Shown: in pieces, positions 35,987 to 45,017 of the stretch
Position numbering within the stretch: position 1 is the first letter of the stretch
Layout: each line of letters starts with the position of its first letter
NCBI RefSeq assembly: GCF_030409905.1
Contig: NZ_JAUFQT010000001.1
Coordinates: 2,006,001 to 2,070,000 of the forward strand
Reading direction: 5' to 3'
From: Echinicola jeungdonensis
Lineage (GTDB): Bacteria > Bacteroidota > Bacteroidia > Cytophagales > Cyclobacteriaceae
Length of the DNA stretch: 64,000 nt
Program-made: the position numbers and the translations under genes
The notes under the pieces: generated by a model
Database searches by the model: none
What the model was told of the DNA's origin: nothing
What the model saw: only the letters and a program-made list of their open reading frames with translations

Positions 35987-36883
35987 TTATTTTTCCAGAA
36001 CCGGTTGGTCAATGGCAACCTGGATGGCATGGGCAAATTCCTCGGGCCTTTCCAACTTGGGATCATCCCTTGTTTCTTCAATGATCTGGAGCGGCCATCC
36101 ATATTTCTCACTGGCTTTCTGTGCCACTTTTAACTTGTTGGCCTTATCGTGTCTTCCCCAGATCAGAGCTACCGGAACAGAAATTTTTCTCAATTGTCCC
36201 TCAGGAATTTTGCCACTTAAGGCCCCCATTATTGCTTTGGCAGCGGCTTTCTTTTCGGGGTTTTTGGCATTAACTAGATTATAATCCAAAAACGGCTGCC
36301 AATATTTGCCCATAACTTTGCTTAATGTTTTGATGTCATAAAGGCATTGGGGCAGGAAGCGCAGGTAACTTTTTTCACTTGGAAACATCATAAAGCGAAA
36401 GAACTCGAATGCAAACCTTGGGGCTGGGAAGAAGGAAGAAAGTCCTAAGGAGTCCACCAATACTATTCCCTTAACCTTGTTTCCATATTCCCTGGCATAA
36501 TGGGCAGCCAGGGCTCCACCCACCACATGCCCCACAAGGACCGGTTTTTGGCTACAGGTTTGGGAAATAAAGCTGTCCAGCCAGTTCAGCAGGAAGTGGG
36601 TATCCAATTTTTTGGGACTGGCATCCGAAGCACCGTGGCCGGGAAAATCCGGCACAAGGACTTTATAATGTTGAACCAGAAACGGAATGGACCGCATCCA
36701 CCAAACTGAAGATTCCCCCGGGCCGTGCAAAAGCACCAAAGGGACCCCTTCACCACCTTCCAGATAAGCAGTCAACACCCCTCCAATTTTAACTTGATGT
36801 TCCTGGACGGGTAAATCACTTGTTAATTTTTTTCGATAAATGGAGGCCTCTTTGAGGGCCCCGTTTATATTTGAAGATTTCAT
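35987..36883 (-). CDS. Alpha/beta-hydrolase-fold protein that has lost its catalytic Ser and His
   Basis: The 298-residue protein has a clear alpha/beta hydrolase fold: the oxyanion motif LLHGPGESSVWW, VLVPDFPGHGAS, and a C-terminal region VPVALIWGRHDKANK. The nucleophile elbow, normally GHSxGG, reads G118-H-V120-V-G122, so the Ser is Val. The loop that usually reads GHxPxxERPEEF is RDDPKLERPEEF, so the His is replaced too. Two independent losses with an otherwise conserved frame suggest a non-catalytic protein that still binds something. It precedes a methyltransferase gene on the same strand. Confidence 0.85.
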   Translation of the reverse strand: MKSSNINGALKEASIYRKKLTSDLPVQEHQVKIGGVLTAYLEGGEGVPLVLLHGPGESSVWWMRSIPFLVQHYKVLVPDFPGHGASDASPKKLDTHFLLNWLDSFISQTCSQKPVLVGHVVGGALAAHYAREYGNKVKGIVLVDSLGLSSFFPAPRFAFEFFRFMMFPSEKSYLRFLPQCLYDIKTLSKVMGKYWQPFLDYNLVNAKNPEKKAAAKAIMGALSGKIPEGQLRKISVPVALIWGRHDKANKLKVAQKASEKYGWPLQIIEETRDDPKLERPEEFAHAIQVAIDQPVLEK

Positions 36884-37382
36884 GACTGATTTGTTTTAAT
36901 GTTTGATGTCAAGGTAGGAAGAACCCCATCTTTTATCATCGGTCATTACACCCATTGATTGAGTGGGGGATATGGGTGATTTCCGCCAGGGAGGATGTAA
37001 AGGAACTCAATCAGTGTGGCCAGAGGTTTCGCGCAAAGGTGCAAAAGTGCGCAAAGTTTTTTTAACCTAAATCGAAGGGATTGTTTCCGCCTTGCAGGTT
37101 TTGGCGTTAAGAAATTTAAGAAGCGGGCTGCAAAAGGCACAGGCATGTCTGACGGTTATGCTGAAATTAACAATTGATGATGCTCATAAAGGAGGAGTTT
37201 GGCTGTGCGTGGGAAGGCTTAAATTTTAACCAAAAGTTGCACAGCGGCGGGGTTTTTTGGTCACTTTTTTTACCTGAAGAAAAAAAGTGACAAAGTGAAT
37301 TAAGAAAAAAAATTAATGGTATGTTATGAGGGGAATTTGAATTATGTTACAGCCTCCAGGGCTCTCGAGTCCTCGCTATATT
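36884..37382. other. Intergenic spacer without a gene
   Basis: No gene, RNA or well-defined repeat. Short open frames on both strands (for example 36946-37146 and 37408-37611) lack family features. A poly-A/T segment near 37265-37315 has the runs CACTTTTTTT and AAAAAAAGTG, which can form a weak hairpin. Confidence 0.4.
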
Positions 37383-37456
37383 CCGTCATTCAGCGCTTTA
37401 ATATTTAATGAAATTTTACCTTCTCGCAGTGACGTTTTTATATGGAATTGAGGTTT
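37383..37456. repeat. Family A repeat fragment (reverse orientation)
   Basis: The sequence ends CTCGCAGTGACGTTTTTATA, then GGAATTGAGGTTT. Its reverse complement matches the left end AACCTCAACTCG...TAAAAACGTCACTGCGAG of the copy at 10207. Only half of the element is recognisable. Confidence 0.6.
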
Positions 37457-37531
37457 ATTCAAAAAATACTGCTAGCCCTGCTCCTTCGGTTGGCAGGGAC
37501 AGTTTCTGTGAGAAAAATGATATTTTTTCCT

Positions 37532-39160
37532 TCAAAGAAACTGATGTTTGTAGGCAAAAGCGGTGGCCTCAGTGCGGGAATTCACGTTCAATTTGTCAAA
37601 AATATTGCTGAGATGCCTTTCTACTGTTCTTTCGCTGATAAACAATTGATCGGCTATGGCTTTGTTTTTTTCTCCTTCTGCCACTAGCTGGAGGACCTGA
37701 AGCTCCCGCAAAGTAAGTCCATGGTATTCCTGTGGTTTGTTGATTTCCAACAGGGCATCCACTTTTTCAAGGTCGGGTTGCGCTTCCAGTTCCTGAAAAA
37801 TCCATTGGGCCGATTTTAACTCCATTATTGCTGAATCTAAATCTCCTTGCTCCTTGTAGGCCCTGCCCAAAAGAAAGCGGGCAGAAGCCGCTTCATAAGG
37901 GGCATTTAATTCATACCAAAGCTTTAAGGATTGACGGAGGGAATTAATGGCCGCCTCCGGATCCTGGTCCATTAAAAATAACTCACCTTGACAATAGGAG
38001 GTAATGGCTTGAATGAAGGTGGCATCATATTTTTGGGCCACTTCAATTAATTGCTCCAGAGCCATATGAGCTTCCTTAAGATGATCCTCCGCAAGCATGA
38101 TTTTGATGTAGGCGGGTAATATTTTCAGTTTTTGGAGGGAGGTTTTTGCTTCATCAAAGGCATTTTGAATGCTTTTGATGGCCGCATCTTCTTCATTTTG
38201 TGCCAGCCTTAATAGGGCCAGGCCGGGTTGGGGTTTTCTGCCCCACTTGTTGGCCTCCAAATAATATTTTTCTGCTTGTGTAAAATCTCCTTTCATCCGG
38301 AATATCTCTGCCAGTAAATAATAGGCTTCCCCTGCCGCAGGTTCTCCGGGAGGGCTGGAAAGCATTTGGCAGGCTTGCTGCATTTCATCCAGGGCCTGGG
38401 ACCATTCACCATGAATGTGCCTGATTTGGGAACGACGGATAAGGCATTGTCCACGAAAAGGGATCAGGTCAGGCTGGGATTCACACCATTGGCTCAACAC
38501 AGCAGTCCATTCCTGGGCTCTTCTGATATCATAAATCAACTGACAAGTTTCGATCACCGCACAATAAACAATGCCCACCACCAAAGGGGAGATATTGGAA
38601 GATTCTACGGCGACCATTGCTTCGTCCAGGAGGGAAATACCTTCCGCAATATCACCCATATGAATTTTTGCTTGGCCCTGGCCTAGTAAACTTAAAGTAG
38701 TCAAGTCCGGGTCTTTATATCCATGGCCTATCTCCAGGGCATTTTTGAATTGGGTCAAAGCCAAATCTGCTTTCCCTCCTCCCAAGGCGCCAAGTCCTGC
38801 AGGGAGCAAAAGTAACCCGTTTTCAGCCCCTTTTATATGGTGGTCTTCCAACAATCGGTGGGCCCTGGAAAACCATCCACTTCCCCTGGCCCTTTCTCCC
38901 TTGAACATCAACAGCATTCCTATCCAAAAGGCACATCGGACCGCATCTTTGGCTTGTCCGATTTCAAGAAATCGATGATGCGTGCGGGCTAGGATATTTA
39001 GGCATTCCTCATCCTTCCCGGTTAAATAAGCGGCAAATGCTAGCTGATATAATTCTTCAGGTTGGAGCGTGTTTTCCCTGGCTTTTAAGTTTTTATAGTG
39101 CTTTGACCAGGATTGCTCTTGAGATAATCCGTATTTAAGATTTGAATTGGACGGATTCAT
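37532..39160 (-). CDS. LuxR-type transcriptional regulator with TPR sensor region
   Basis: The 542-residue regulator has about 450 residues of helical tetratricopeptide-like repeats (for example YYLLAEIFRMKGDFTQAEKY and FLLGRAYKEQGDLDSAIMEL). A C-terminal LuxR HTH follows: LTLRELQVLQLVAEGEKNKA and ISERTVERHLSNIFDKLNV. The layout resembles the C-terminal half of MalT/LAL regulators but without the ATPase, so ligand sensing probably uses the TPR surface. It is divergently placed from the hydrolase gene at 39348, 187 bases away, which it may regulate. Confidence 0.9.
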   Translation of the reverse strand: MNPSNSNLKYGLSQEQSWSKHYKNLKARENTLQPEELYQLAFAAYLTGKDEECLNILARTHHRFLEIGQAKDAVRCAFWIGMLLMFKGERARGSGWFSRAHRLLEDHHIKGAENGLLLLPAGLGALGGGKADLALTQFKNALEIGHGYKDPDLTTLSLLGQGQAKIHMGDIAEGISLLDEAMVAVESSNISPLVVGIVYCAVIETCQLIYDIRRAQEWTAVLSQWCESQPDLIPFRGQCLIRRSQIRHIHGEWSQALDEMQQACQMLSSPPGEPAAGEAYYLLAEIFRMKGDFTQAEKYYLEANKWGRKPQPGLALLRLAQNEEDAAIKSIQNAFDEAKTSLQKLKILPAYIKIMLAEDHLKEAHMALEQLIEVAQKYDATFIQAITSYCQGELFLMDQDPEAAINSLRQSLKLWYELNAPYEAASARFLLGRAYKEQGDLDSAIMELKSAQWIFQELEAQPDLEKVDALLEINKPQEYHGLTLRELQVLQLVAEGEKNKAIADQLFISERTVERHLSNIFDKLNVNSRTEATAFAYKHQFL

Positions 39161-39347
39161 AATCAGCTGTTAGGAATGAGTATATAAATTGATAAAAATC
39201 GATGTAAATTAAAAGGGATTCTTTGGCTGGAAAGCAATAAATATTGGCGGTGATTGGGAAATAAGAAAAGTTGAATTGTTTTTTATTGACCTGAAGAATA
39301 GGAGATTCCCTGAAAATGAATAAAATATTTCCTAACTTCAATAGGAT

Positions 39348-40193
39348 ATGGAAGTCAATGGTTACAATTTTAAAGTAGTGGATCAGGGCAGTGGGGATCC
39401 GGTAGTTTTTGTCCATGGTTCTATCAGTGACTGGAGGACCTGGAAGAGACCACTGGAGACTTTTGGCCAATCCTACCATGCCATTGCCTACAGCAGAAGA
39501 TTCCACTGGCCCAATGAGGAGATACCTGAGGGGGCAGATTATTCATTTCTTCAGCATGTGGAAGATTTGCACGAAATTCTTAAATCATTAGGGAAACCCG
39601 TGCATTTAATCGGGCATTCGTATGGCGCCTTGGTTAGCTTATTTTTAGCTATAAAAGCCCCTGATTTGCTCAAAACCCTGGTTTTGATGGAGCCCCCAGC
39701 CCTTACCTTATTTGTCAGCAATACCCCAAAGCCCTTAGAAATCCTCAAGTTACTTTTTAGCCGGCCAAAAACAGCTTTTGCCCTTATTCAGTTTGGAGCA
39801 AAAGGATGGAAACCGGCCAAAAAAGCAGCCAAAAATAATGACTTCAACAGGGCCATTGAAATATTTGGAACAGCGGTACTGGGTGAAGAAGCATATTTGA
39901 ATATGCCTCCAACCCGGAAAGAACAAGTAAAGGACAATTTCTTCAGGGCCGAATTTACAGGATCCGGCTTCCCTCCTTTGGACGAAGAAAAAGTAAAAGG
40001 CATTCAGGTACCCACCTTGTTGTTGACAGGAGCTAAAACCCGTCCATTTTTTTTGGTATTGACGGATAGATTAGAGGAGCTGATACCCAATACCACTCGC
40101 ATAAAAATTGCAAATGCCTCCCACAATATTCATGAGGACAATCCAAAGGATTTTGAACAAGTGGTTTTGGCTTTTTTGGAAAAGCATGGTTAG
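39348..40193 (+). CDS. Alpha/beta hydrolase
   Basis: The 281-residue enzyme has no signal peptide. The oxyanion motif VVFVHGSISDW is followed by LIGHSYGA with nucleophile S91, a probable acid near TLLLTGAKTRPF, and a C-terminal His in ANASHNIHEDNP. It is therefore a complete Ser-dependent hydrolase, unlike the degenerate one at 35987. It is divergent from the LuxR/TPR regulator and followed by a bidirectional terminator. The substrate is unknown. Confidence 0.88.
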   Translation: MEVNGYNFKVVDQGSGDPVVFVHGSISDWRTWKRPLETFGQSYHAIAYSRRFHWPNEEIPEGADYSFLQHVEDLHEILKSLGKPVHLIGHSYGALVSLFLAIKAPDLLKTLVLMEPPALTLFVSNTPKPLEILKLLFSRPKTAFALIQFGAKGWKPAKKAAKNNDFNRAIEIFGTAVLGEEAYLNMPPTRKEQVKDNFFRAEFTGSGFPPLDEEKVKGIQVPTLLLTGAKTRPFFLVLTDRLEELIPNTTRIKIANASHNIHEDNPKDFEQVVLAFLEKHG

Positions 40194-40221
40194 AGAGGGG
40201 ACATTTTGTAGAAAGCTTTAA

Positions 40222-40297
40222 AAAAAATAACCCCGGATAGCGGAATTTAGCCGCCACCCGGGGTTATTTTTATTGGACCCGCTATTGCGGGTCCAAT
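40222..40297. terminator. Terminator-like double hairpin (shared repeat with 12094-12161)
   Basis: The first hairpin has arms AAAAATAACCCCGG/CCGGGGTTATTTTT with a further inner GCGG/CCGC stem (40222-40271), flanked by A and T runs. It can end transcription in both directions. The second is a perfect stem ATTGGACCCGC/GCGGGTCCAAT (40272-40297). Closely similar hairpins occur in reverse order at 12.1 kb, so this is a dispersed element used as a terminator. Confidence 0.8.
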
Positions 40298-40395
40298 ATT
40301 TGGATCACTTTGAAATTTTGGAAAAGGAGAATTAATTGCCATATTAAGTTGCTTGGGATTTCAAATCCCGACAAGCACTCTTTTTAGTGAAAAGG

Positions 40396-40764
40396 TTACT
40401 TATTTGAATTCTCAGGTAAATTTTCTTGCCCCCATTTTTCCATTTCCTGCAAAATGCCCTTTAGCGATTTTCCTAGGTCGGTAAGTTCATATTCTACTTT
40501 TGGAGGGACTTGTTGGTAGACCACCCTATTGACCAATCCATCATTTTTCAATTCCTTCAATTTGGCAATCAGCATCCTTTCTGAAATTCCCACCAGTCTT
40601 TTCCTCAATTCACTGTACCGCAGTTTTCCTTCATTCATCAGGTAAACCAAAATATTGATTTTCCACCTCCCACCAATGAGGGATAAGGTATGGGAAATGC
40701 CACATTGCGCTTTCCAATAGACCTCATTGATATTGTTGGTAGAATTTTCCTTTCTTGAATCCAT
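40396..40764 (-). CDS. HxlR-family transcriptional regulator
   Basis: This is a winged-helix regulator of the HxlR type, often responding to reactive aldehydes, quinones or oxidants. The open frame starts at 40809, but the ATG at 40764 is preferred (122 residues), because the codons before it are made of a GTACC/GGTAC palindrome that looks like its own operator. CGISHTLSLIGGRWKINILV carries the conserved N-terminal Cys that senses redox changes in several family members, and the recognition region is RKRLVGISERMLIAKLKEL. It is divergent from a DoxX gene, the usual partner. Confidence 0.9.
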   Translation of the reverse strand: MDSRKENSTNNINEVYWKAQCGISHTLSLIGGRWKINILVYLMNEGKLRYSELRKRLVGISERMLIAKLKELKNDGLVNRVVYQQVPPKVEYELTDLGKSLKGILQEMEKWGQENLPENSNK

Positions 40765-40780
40765 GCTTACTTTTTTGTTA

Positions 40781-40803
40781 GTACCATACAATTTTGTAGG
40801 TAC
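40781..40803. promoter_or_regulatory. Probable HxlR operator between the divergent genes
   Basis: GTACCATACAA and TTGTAGGTAC are inverted arms (one-base asymmetry) in the gap between the regulator start (40764) and the DoxX gene (40860). HxlR-family proteins commonly bind GTAC-type palindromes in such positions. Confidence 0.6.
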
Positions 40804-40859
40804 TTTCATTAATGCAATTTAATAAAAACCTTTGTCATGGAAATTAAAATGATATACAA

Positions 40860-41231
40860 ATGGAAATTATTAAGACTGTAATTTACTGGTTGAATTTTGC
40901 TTATTACCTCTATGTTTTTGGCTATGCTTCCCTGTTTAAGGTTTTTCAAAAGAAATCCATGATGGACAATATGCTGGCGTTAGGTTTTAATAAGCCTTGG
41001 ACGATCCTAATTGGGCTCGGGGAATTACTGGGCGTAATCCTGATCCTGATCGGGCTCTTTAAGCCTCCATTTAGAAATGCAGGGATTCTATTGCTGTTCC
41101 CTTTTGCTGTAGGGGCTTTTATCGCTCATATGGCACTTCATGAGTATCAATTTTTTTACAATTCATTGATCATGTGTGTGCTTTCAGTGGTTTTGTTAAC
41201 CTTGGACAGCAATTTTAAAATTGTACTTTAA
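40860..41231 (+). CDS. DoxX-family membrane protein
   Basis: The 123-residue protein has four hydrophobic helices (about residues 7-27, 45-66, 74-93 and 98-116), with the family's ALGFNKPWTILIGLGELLGVILI in the middle. DoxX-like proteins are small quinone- or redox-linked membrane proteins. The gene is divergent from the HxlR regulator, which very probably controls it. Confidence 0.85.
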   Translation: MEIIKTVIYWLNFAYYLYVFGYASLFKVFQKKSMMDNMLALGFNKPWTILIGLGELLGVILILIGLFKPPFRNAGILLLFPFAVGAFIAHMALHEYQFFYNSLIMCVLSVVLLTLDSNFKIVL

Positions 41232-41427
41232 ATAAGTGAATGTAACCATGCCCCAATCTGTTGATGGGGCTTTTTTATCAAATCCAAAAGAAGGAAAAAG
41301 AGTCAAAATCGAAAAATGGGCTTTAAAATTGCCGGGATATTGCTAGGTTTGGGGCGGAATTATTAGTTTGACTTAGGTAGTTGCCTATTTTGCATATAAG
41401 GGCAGCTTTGATAAGCTTTCAAAAAGG

Positions 41428-42351
41428 ATGGATTTGACACTAAAAGATAAATTAACCAAACAAAAAAACGGATTGCTCTTTTATGGTTTGACGCCGCCCA
41501 AAGCCAATACAGATACCAATAAGGTCAGGGAAATTGCAGGGCGTCAAATAGAAAGAATTAATGGTTTGCCCATTGATGGATTGATCCTATATGATATTCA
41601 GGATGAATCATCCAGGACCAATGAGCCAAGGCCATTTCCCTACTTGCCCACCATGGCTCCTGATTCATACAGTGAGCAATACCTTAATGAGCTGAAAGTC
41701 CCCCGGGTAATTTATAAAAGTGTTGGAAAATGGGATAAAGATTCCTTTTCGAGTTGGATTCAAAATAGTTCCAATGGAAATTGCTATGTTTTTGTTGGGG
41801 CCCCTTCCAAAGACCAAAAAACTTCATTGACCTTAGGTGAAGCTTATAAGATTTATCAAAAAATTGAGAAAAAAATCACCCTTGGAGGGGTTACCATTCC
41901 GGAAAGGCATATGAAGCATGGGAATGAGCATTTGAGGTTAAATGATAAAACTGAAAATGGTTGTAGCTTTTTTATTTCCCAATGTGTCTATAATGTAAAT
42001 AATGCCAAAAATTTCCTTTCAGATTACTATGATTTGTTCAAGGAGAAAGAAAAAGACTTTGTGCCGATCATTTTTACTTTGACCCCATGCGGCTCAAAAA
42101 AAACATTGCAGTTTATGAACTGGTTGGGTATTGATATTCCCCAAAGTTTGAAGGATAAACTGATGAATTCCGATGATATTTTAGGGGAATCGATAAAGGT
42201 GTGCAAGGCCATAGCCACTGAACTATATGAATATTGCTCCAATAGGGGGATGCCTATTGGGTTTAATATTGAAAGTGTGGCCATCCGAAAAGTCGAGATA
42301 GAGGCATCGATTGATTTATTGAAATACATCAAGGAGATGCTAGGGAAGTAA
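41428..42351 (+). CDS. Methylenetetrahydrofolate-reductase-like TIM-barrel protein
   Basis: The 307-residue protein resembles MTHFR in fold. The N-terminus has KNGLLFYGLTPPKANTD (the family's Glu region is altered), PIDGLILYDIQDESSRT, then LGGVTIPERH and NGCSFFISQCVYNVNNAKNFL. The last of these corresponds to the FAD-site segment that usually reads AGADFIITQ. It is distant from housekeeping MetF and has no metH or other folate gene beside it. It may act on a different one-carbon or pterin substrate. The call is therefore one of family, not of reaction. Confidence 0.7.
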   Translation: MDLTLKDKLTKQKNGLLFYGLTPPKANTDTNKVREIAGRQIERINGLPIDGLILYDIQDESSRTNEPRPFPYLPTMAPDSYSEQYLNELKVPRVIYKSVGKWDKDSFSSWIQNSSNGNCYVFVGAPSKDQKTSLTLGEAYKIYQKIEKKITLGGVTIPERHMKHGNEHLRLNDKTENGCSFFISQCVYNVNNAKNFLSDYYDLFKEKEKDFVPIIFTLTPCGSKKTLQFMNWLGIDIPQSLKDKLMNSDDILGESIKVCKAIATELYEYCSNRGMPIGFNIESVAIRKVEIEASIDLLKYIKEMLGK

Positions 42352-42778
42352 GTTGTTTTTAGGTGCCCAGAACTTTTGGTACCTAATAATCAATGACTAT
42401 TTATAATAAATTTGGAGTTGGACACTTTTTCACCAAGGAAAAAGTGTCCAACTCCAAAAGCTTTCGGGGAAAGGTCTGTGAAACATCCCGCCCCAGCGGG
42501 CAAGATTTTCAAATGGGGTCATTATCGTTTTCGATTACAGTTTCTTTTACCCAATTTGATTTTTGTCCAATTGCTCCGGGCTAAAAATGAATGGATCTCG
42601 CTCGTCCACTTCGCGAACTAATTCATTTTTTTAATGCCCTCTGCAAGAGTCTAAAAACCTGATGCTTCAAGGGCCACACCATGGTTCTTTCCTAGTATAT
42701 TACATTTTCGTAATTACCTGTTAGAAAGCGTATAGTCATAATACTTATTATTGTATTTTCTAAAACAAACTTAACCCC
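42352..42778. other. Spacer with a perfect 20-base stem-loop
   Basis: No gene is called. At 42411-42458 TTTGGAGTTGGACACTTTTT pairs perfectly with its reverse complement around the eight-base loop CACCAAGG. The stretch after it (around 42475-42510) is more G+C-rich and contains CCCGCCCCAGCGGGC. Two short overlapping plus-strand frames (42393-42621) fall inside this repeat-like region and are not supported. Confidence 0.5.
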
Positions 42779-44182
42779 ATGCCTTCAATTTTCTTAAAAA
42801 ATCTTTTGGCTGGCACTTTTTTATTGGTATCCATTTCTCTTGCTGCCCAGCAATCCAATGGCCTTTGGAAAAGTAAGGCTACCGGAGGTCAAATTAATTT
42901 CACAATTAACGATTCCCCATCGCCCATAAAAGATTTTAATGGTAAATATGCCACCATTGTTTACCTTGAAAATCTTGGCTTTAAAAAGGTAGGAAGAAAT
43001 AGCAACGAAGAGGATGTGGACTGGCTGCTTTCCCAGGGCTACCGTGTGATTGAATTGGACTATGAGAATCATGAAGATGCTGTTTCCCCGAAAATCAATA
43101 AAGACATTATTGCCATCAATGATGCGATCGCTGAAGGTACATTCTGCGGTGTCAAAAACTATTCCCTTACCCAGTCCTTTGTACTGTTTGAGGGTTACCG
43201 GATTGCCTGGAATGTGCCCTATTTTAAGGATGACCCGACAGTTTATAACACTCCTGAGCATTATACCGAAGGAGATTCATTGCGAATGGATATCATTTAC
43301 CCGGCCAATGCTATGGTGAAAGTGCCGGTGATTTTGTCTTTTTCCTATAGTAATAGTTATGCCACTTATGATGAAGACAAGGGAAAGCTCACAGATGCCA
43401 ATAAAAACAAAAGGACTTTTCTCCCTTATACTTTCGCGGGATTTGACGATTCCTTTTTAGAGGGTGCCCCAGCAAGGGGTATGGCCTGGGCCATAGCTGA
43501 TCACCCCAAATATTGCCCTTGGGGAAGTGGAAAGCCTAAAGATGGCCGAAATGATACATACAAATCCTATATGACCAATCCTGACGGGGCCCAAAAAGTG
43601 AAATCCGCCATTCGGACCCTTAGGGCAAAAGGGGTTGAATTGGGCCTTTCAGGGAAAATAGGAATTTATGGATTTTCCCGCGGATCAACAGCAGGATCCA
43701 TGGCCATTGGGGACCGGTCAGTTTTTGCTTTTGAAAAGGCAGGTTTCCATTTGGGGGTTTCCGATGAAGTGCAGGCAGCTGCTTTGGGGCCAGGAGTTTT
43801 TGACTATACCCTAATCTATAAGGTGAAGGATGATGGAGACGGAAATCTGGAATCCCGATGTCCCTGGGCTTGGGGGCCATTAGAGGATAATTTTGAAAAA
43901 TGGCAATCCATGGGAGCTGCTTACCTCGCGGAAACAGAAAATACAGCTCCTGTCCTTTTCTTTTATAACTCCGATGATGAGCCTTATTATCAGGAACAGA
44001 TTATCCATTTTAAAGAAAAATTGGATAAGTTAAGCGTGCCTACCTCGATACTGAAAAATTATGGAACGGGACATTCCGTGCCAAAAACCGAGACTTCATT
44101 GAACAAACTTTACACCTTTTTTCTGAATTTACAGGTAATTGAACCGCAGGAAAATGGAAAGTCTTTTCGGAGAAAAAATTAA
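42779..44182 (+). CDS. Secreted alpha/beta hydrolase
   Basis: The 467-residue protein begins with a signal peptide ending SLAAQQ. Two hydrolase-like parts are seen: an N-terminal segment with DFNGKYATIVYLENLGFKK and a C-terminal core with KIGIYGFSRGSTAGS, where S300 is the nucleophile. The acid is probably in FFYNSDDEPYY, and the His in GTGHSVP. Similar proteins often carry the PHB-depolymerase or esterase fold. The natural substrate is unknown; a polysaccharide or polyester ester bond is plausible because it is exported. Confidence 0.8.
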   Translation: MPSIFLKNLLAGTFLLVSISLAAQQSNGLWKSKATGGQINFTINDSPSPIKDFNGKYATIVYLENLGFKKVGRNSNEEDVDWLLSQGYRVIELDYENHEDAVSPKINKDIIAINDAIAEGTFCGVKNYSLTQSFVLFEGYRIAWNVPYFKDDPTVYNTPEHYTEGDSLRMDIIYPANAMVKVPVILSFSYSNSYATYDEDKGKLTDANKNKRTFLPYTFAGFDDSFLEGAPARGMAWAIADHPKYCPWGSGKPKDGRNDTYKSYMTNPDGAQKVKSAIRTLRAKGVELGLSGKIGIYGFSRGSTAGSMAIGDRSVFAFEKAGFHLGVSDEVQAAALGPGVFDYTLIYKVKDDGDGNLESRCPWAWGPLEDNFEKWQSMGAAYLAETENTAPVLFFYNSDDEPYYQEQIIHFKEKLDKLSVPTSILKNYGTGHSVPKTETSLNKLYTFFLNLQVIEPQENGKSFRRKN

Positions 44183-44256
44183 AATTCCTGTCCAAATTTA
44201 AGGAGCGGTTTCGTCTTAAGGGTATAGATCATTTATAACCCAAAAATCAAAAAGCA

Positions 44257-44670
44257 ATGAAAGCAAAAGAAATCGCTAAAAAGTGGTTTGAAAGTATCGA
44301 CTCCAAAAATTTTGAGGGGTTGAAAGGGCTTATGGCCAAAAACCACTCCTTTCAAAACCCAATGACTCCAAGCCCAATTGGAAGGGATGAACACATTGGA
44401 ATGATGCAGAAGATGACTTCATCTTTTGAGGGAAAACATTATCTTGACCAACTCATTGAAGAAGGAAACCATGTGGTAGTAAGGGGACATTGGTCAGGAA
44501 GGCATATTGGGGAATTCAATGGCGTTCCCAGAACTGGAAACAAGGTGGATTTTTCCTGGATCGATATTTTTGAAATCGTGGATGGAAAAGTTGCCCATGA
44601 GTATTTTGAAATGAATCCAGCAAACATTATGGCCCAGATTGGAGCTTTGGACCAAAAAAAAGTATCATAA
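44257..44670 (+). CDS. SnoaL-like / NTF2-fold protein
   Basis: The 137-residue protein has the NTF2-like fold of the SnoaL (polyketide cyclase-like) group: AKKWFESIDSKNFEGLKGLM at the N-terminus, then NHVVVRGHWSGRHIGEF and SWIDIFEIVDGKVAHEYFEM. It is the first gene of an apparent operon with the YCII protein (overlapping by one base) and the ECF sigma gene. Small proteins of this kind are recurrent partners of ECF41/ECF42-type sigma factors. Confidence 0.85.
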   Translation: MKAKEIAKKWFESIDSKNFEGLKGLMAKNHSFQNPMTPSPIGRDEHIGMMQKMTSSFEGKHYLDQLIEEGNHVVVRGHWSGRHIGEFNGVPRTGNKVDFSWIDIFEIVDGKVAHEYFEMNPANIMAQIGALDQKKVS

Positions 44671-45014
44671 TGAATGAATATTTGTTAATAATTAGAGGTG
44701 GCGAGGATTTGGCAGCCACCATGTCACCGGAAGAAATGCAGTCTCATATGCAAGATTGGCAGAAATGGATGGGAGGTTTGGCTGAAAATGGGAAATTTGT
44801 GGGTGGACAACCCTTGATGAATGAAGGGAAATCCCTGGTGGAAAAAGGGAGAAAGGTGATCGACCGTCCTTTGGCCGAAGGTAAAGAAATGGTAGGTGGT
44901 TACATTATTTTAAAAGCCAATTCTCTGGTTGAAGCTACTGAACTGGCCAAAGGTTGTCCAGGCTTCCAACATGATTGTACTCTAGAAGTTCGTGAAATCC
45001 GACCAATGGGATAA
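44670..45014 (+). CDS. YCII/DGPF-domain protein
   Basis: The 114-residue protein has the YCII ferredoxin-like fold: MNEYLLIIRGGEDLAATMSP at the start, VGGYIILKANSLVEATELAK in the middle, and a C-terminal EVREIRPM. Its start overlaps the stop of the SnoaL-like gene, and its stop lies three bases before the sigma-factor start. YCII/DGPF proteins next to a long ECF sigma factor define the ECF42 group, whose members are thought to act as co-regulators or targets. Confidence 0.9.
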   Translation: MNEYLLIIRGGEDLAATMSPEEMQSHMQDWQKWMGGLAENGKFVGGQPLMNEGKSLVEKGRKVIDRPLAEGKEMVGGYIILKANSLVEATELAKGCPGFQHDCTLEVREIRPMG

Positions 45015-45017
45015 AAA

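Noticed and set aside
37408..37687. Two short plus-strand frames near the LuxR gene end
   Set aside because: They overlap the 3' end of a real gene on the other strand and a family A repeat fragment.
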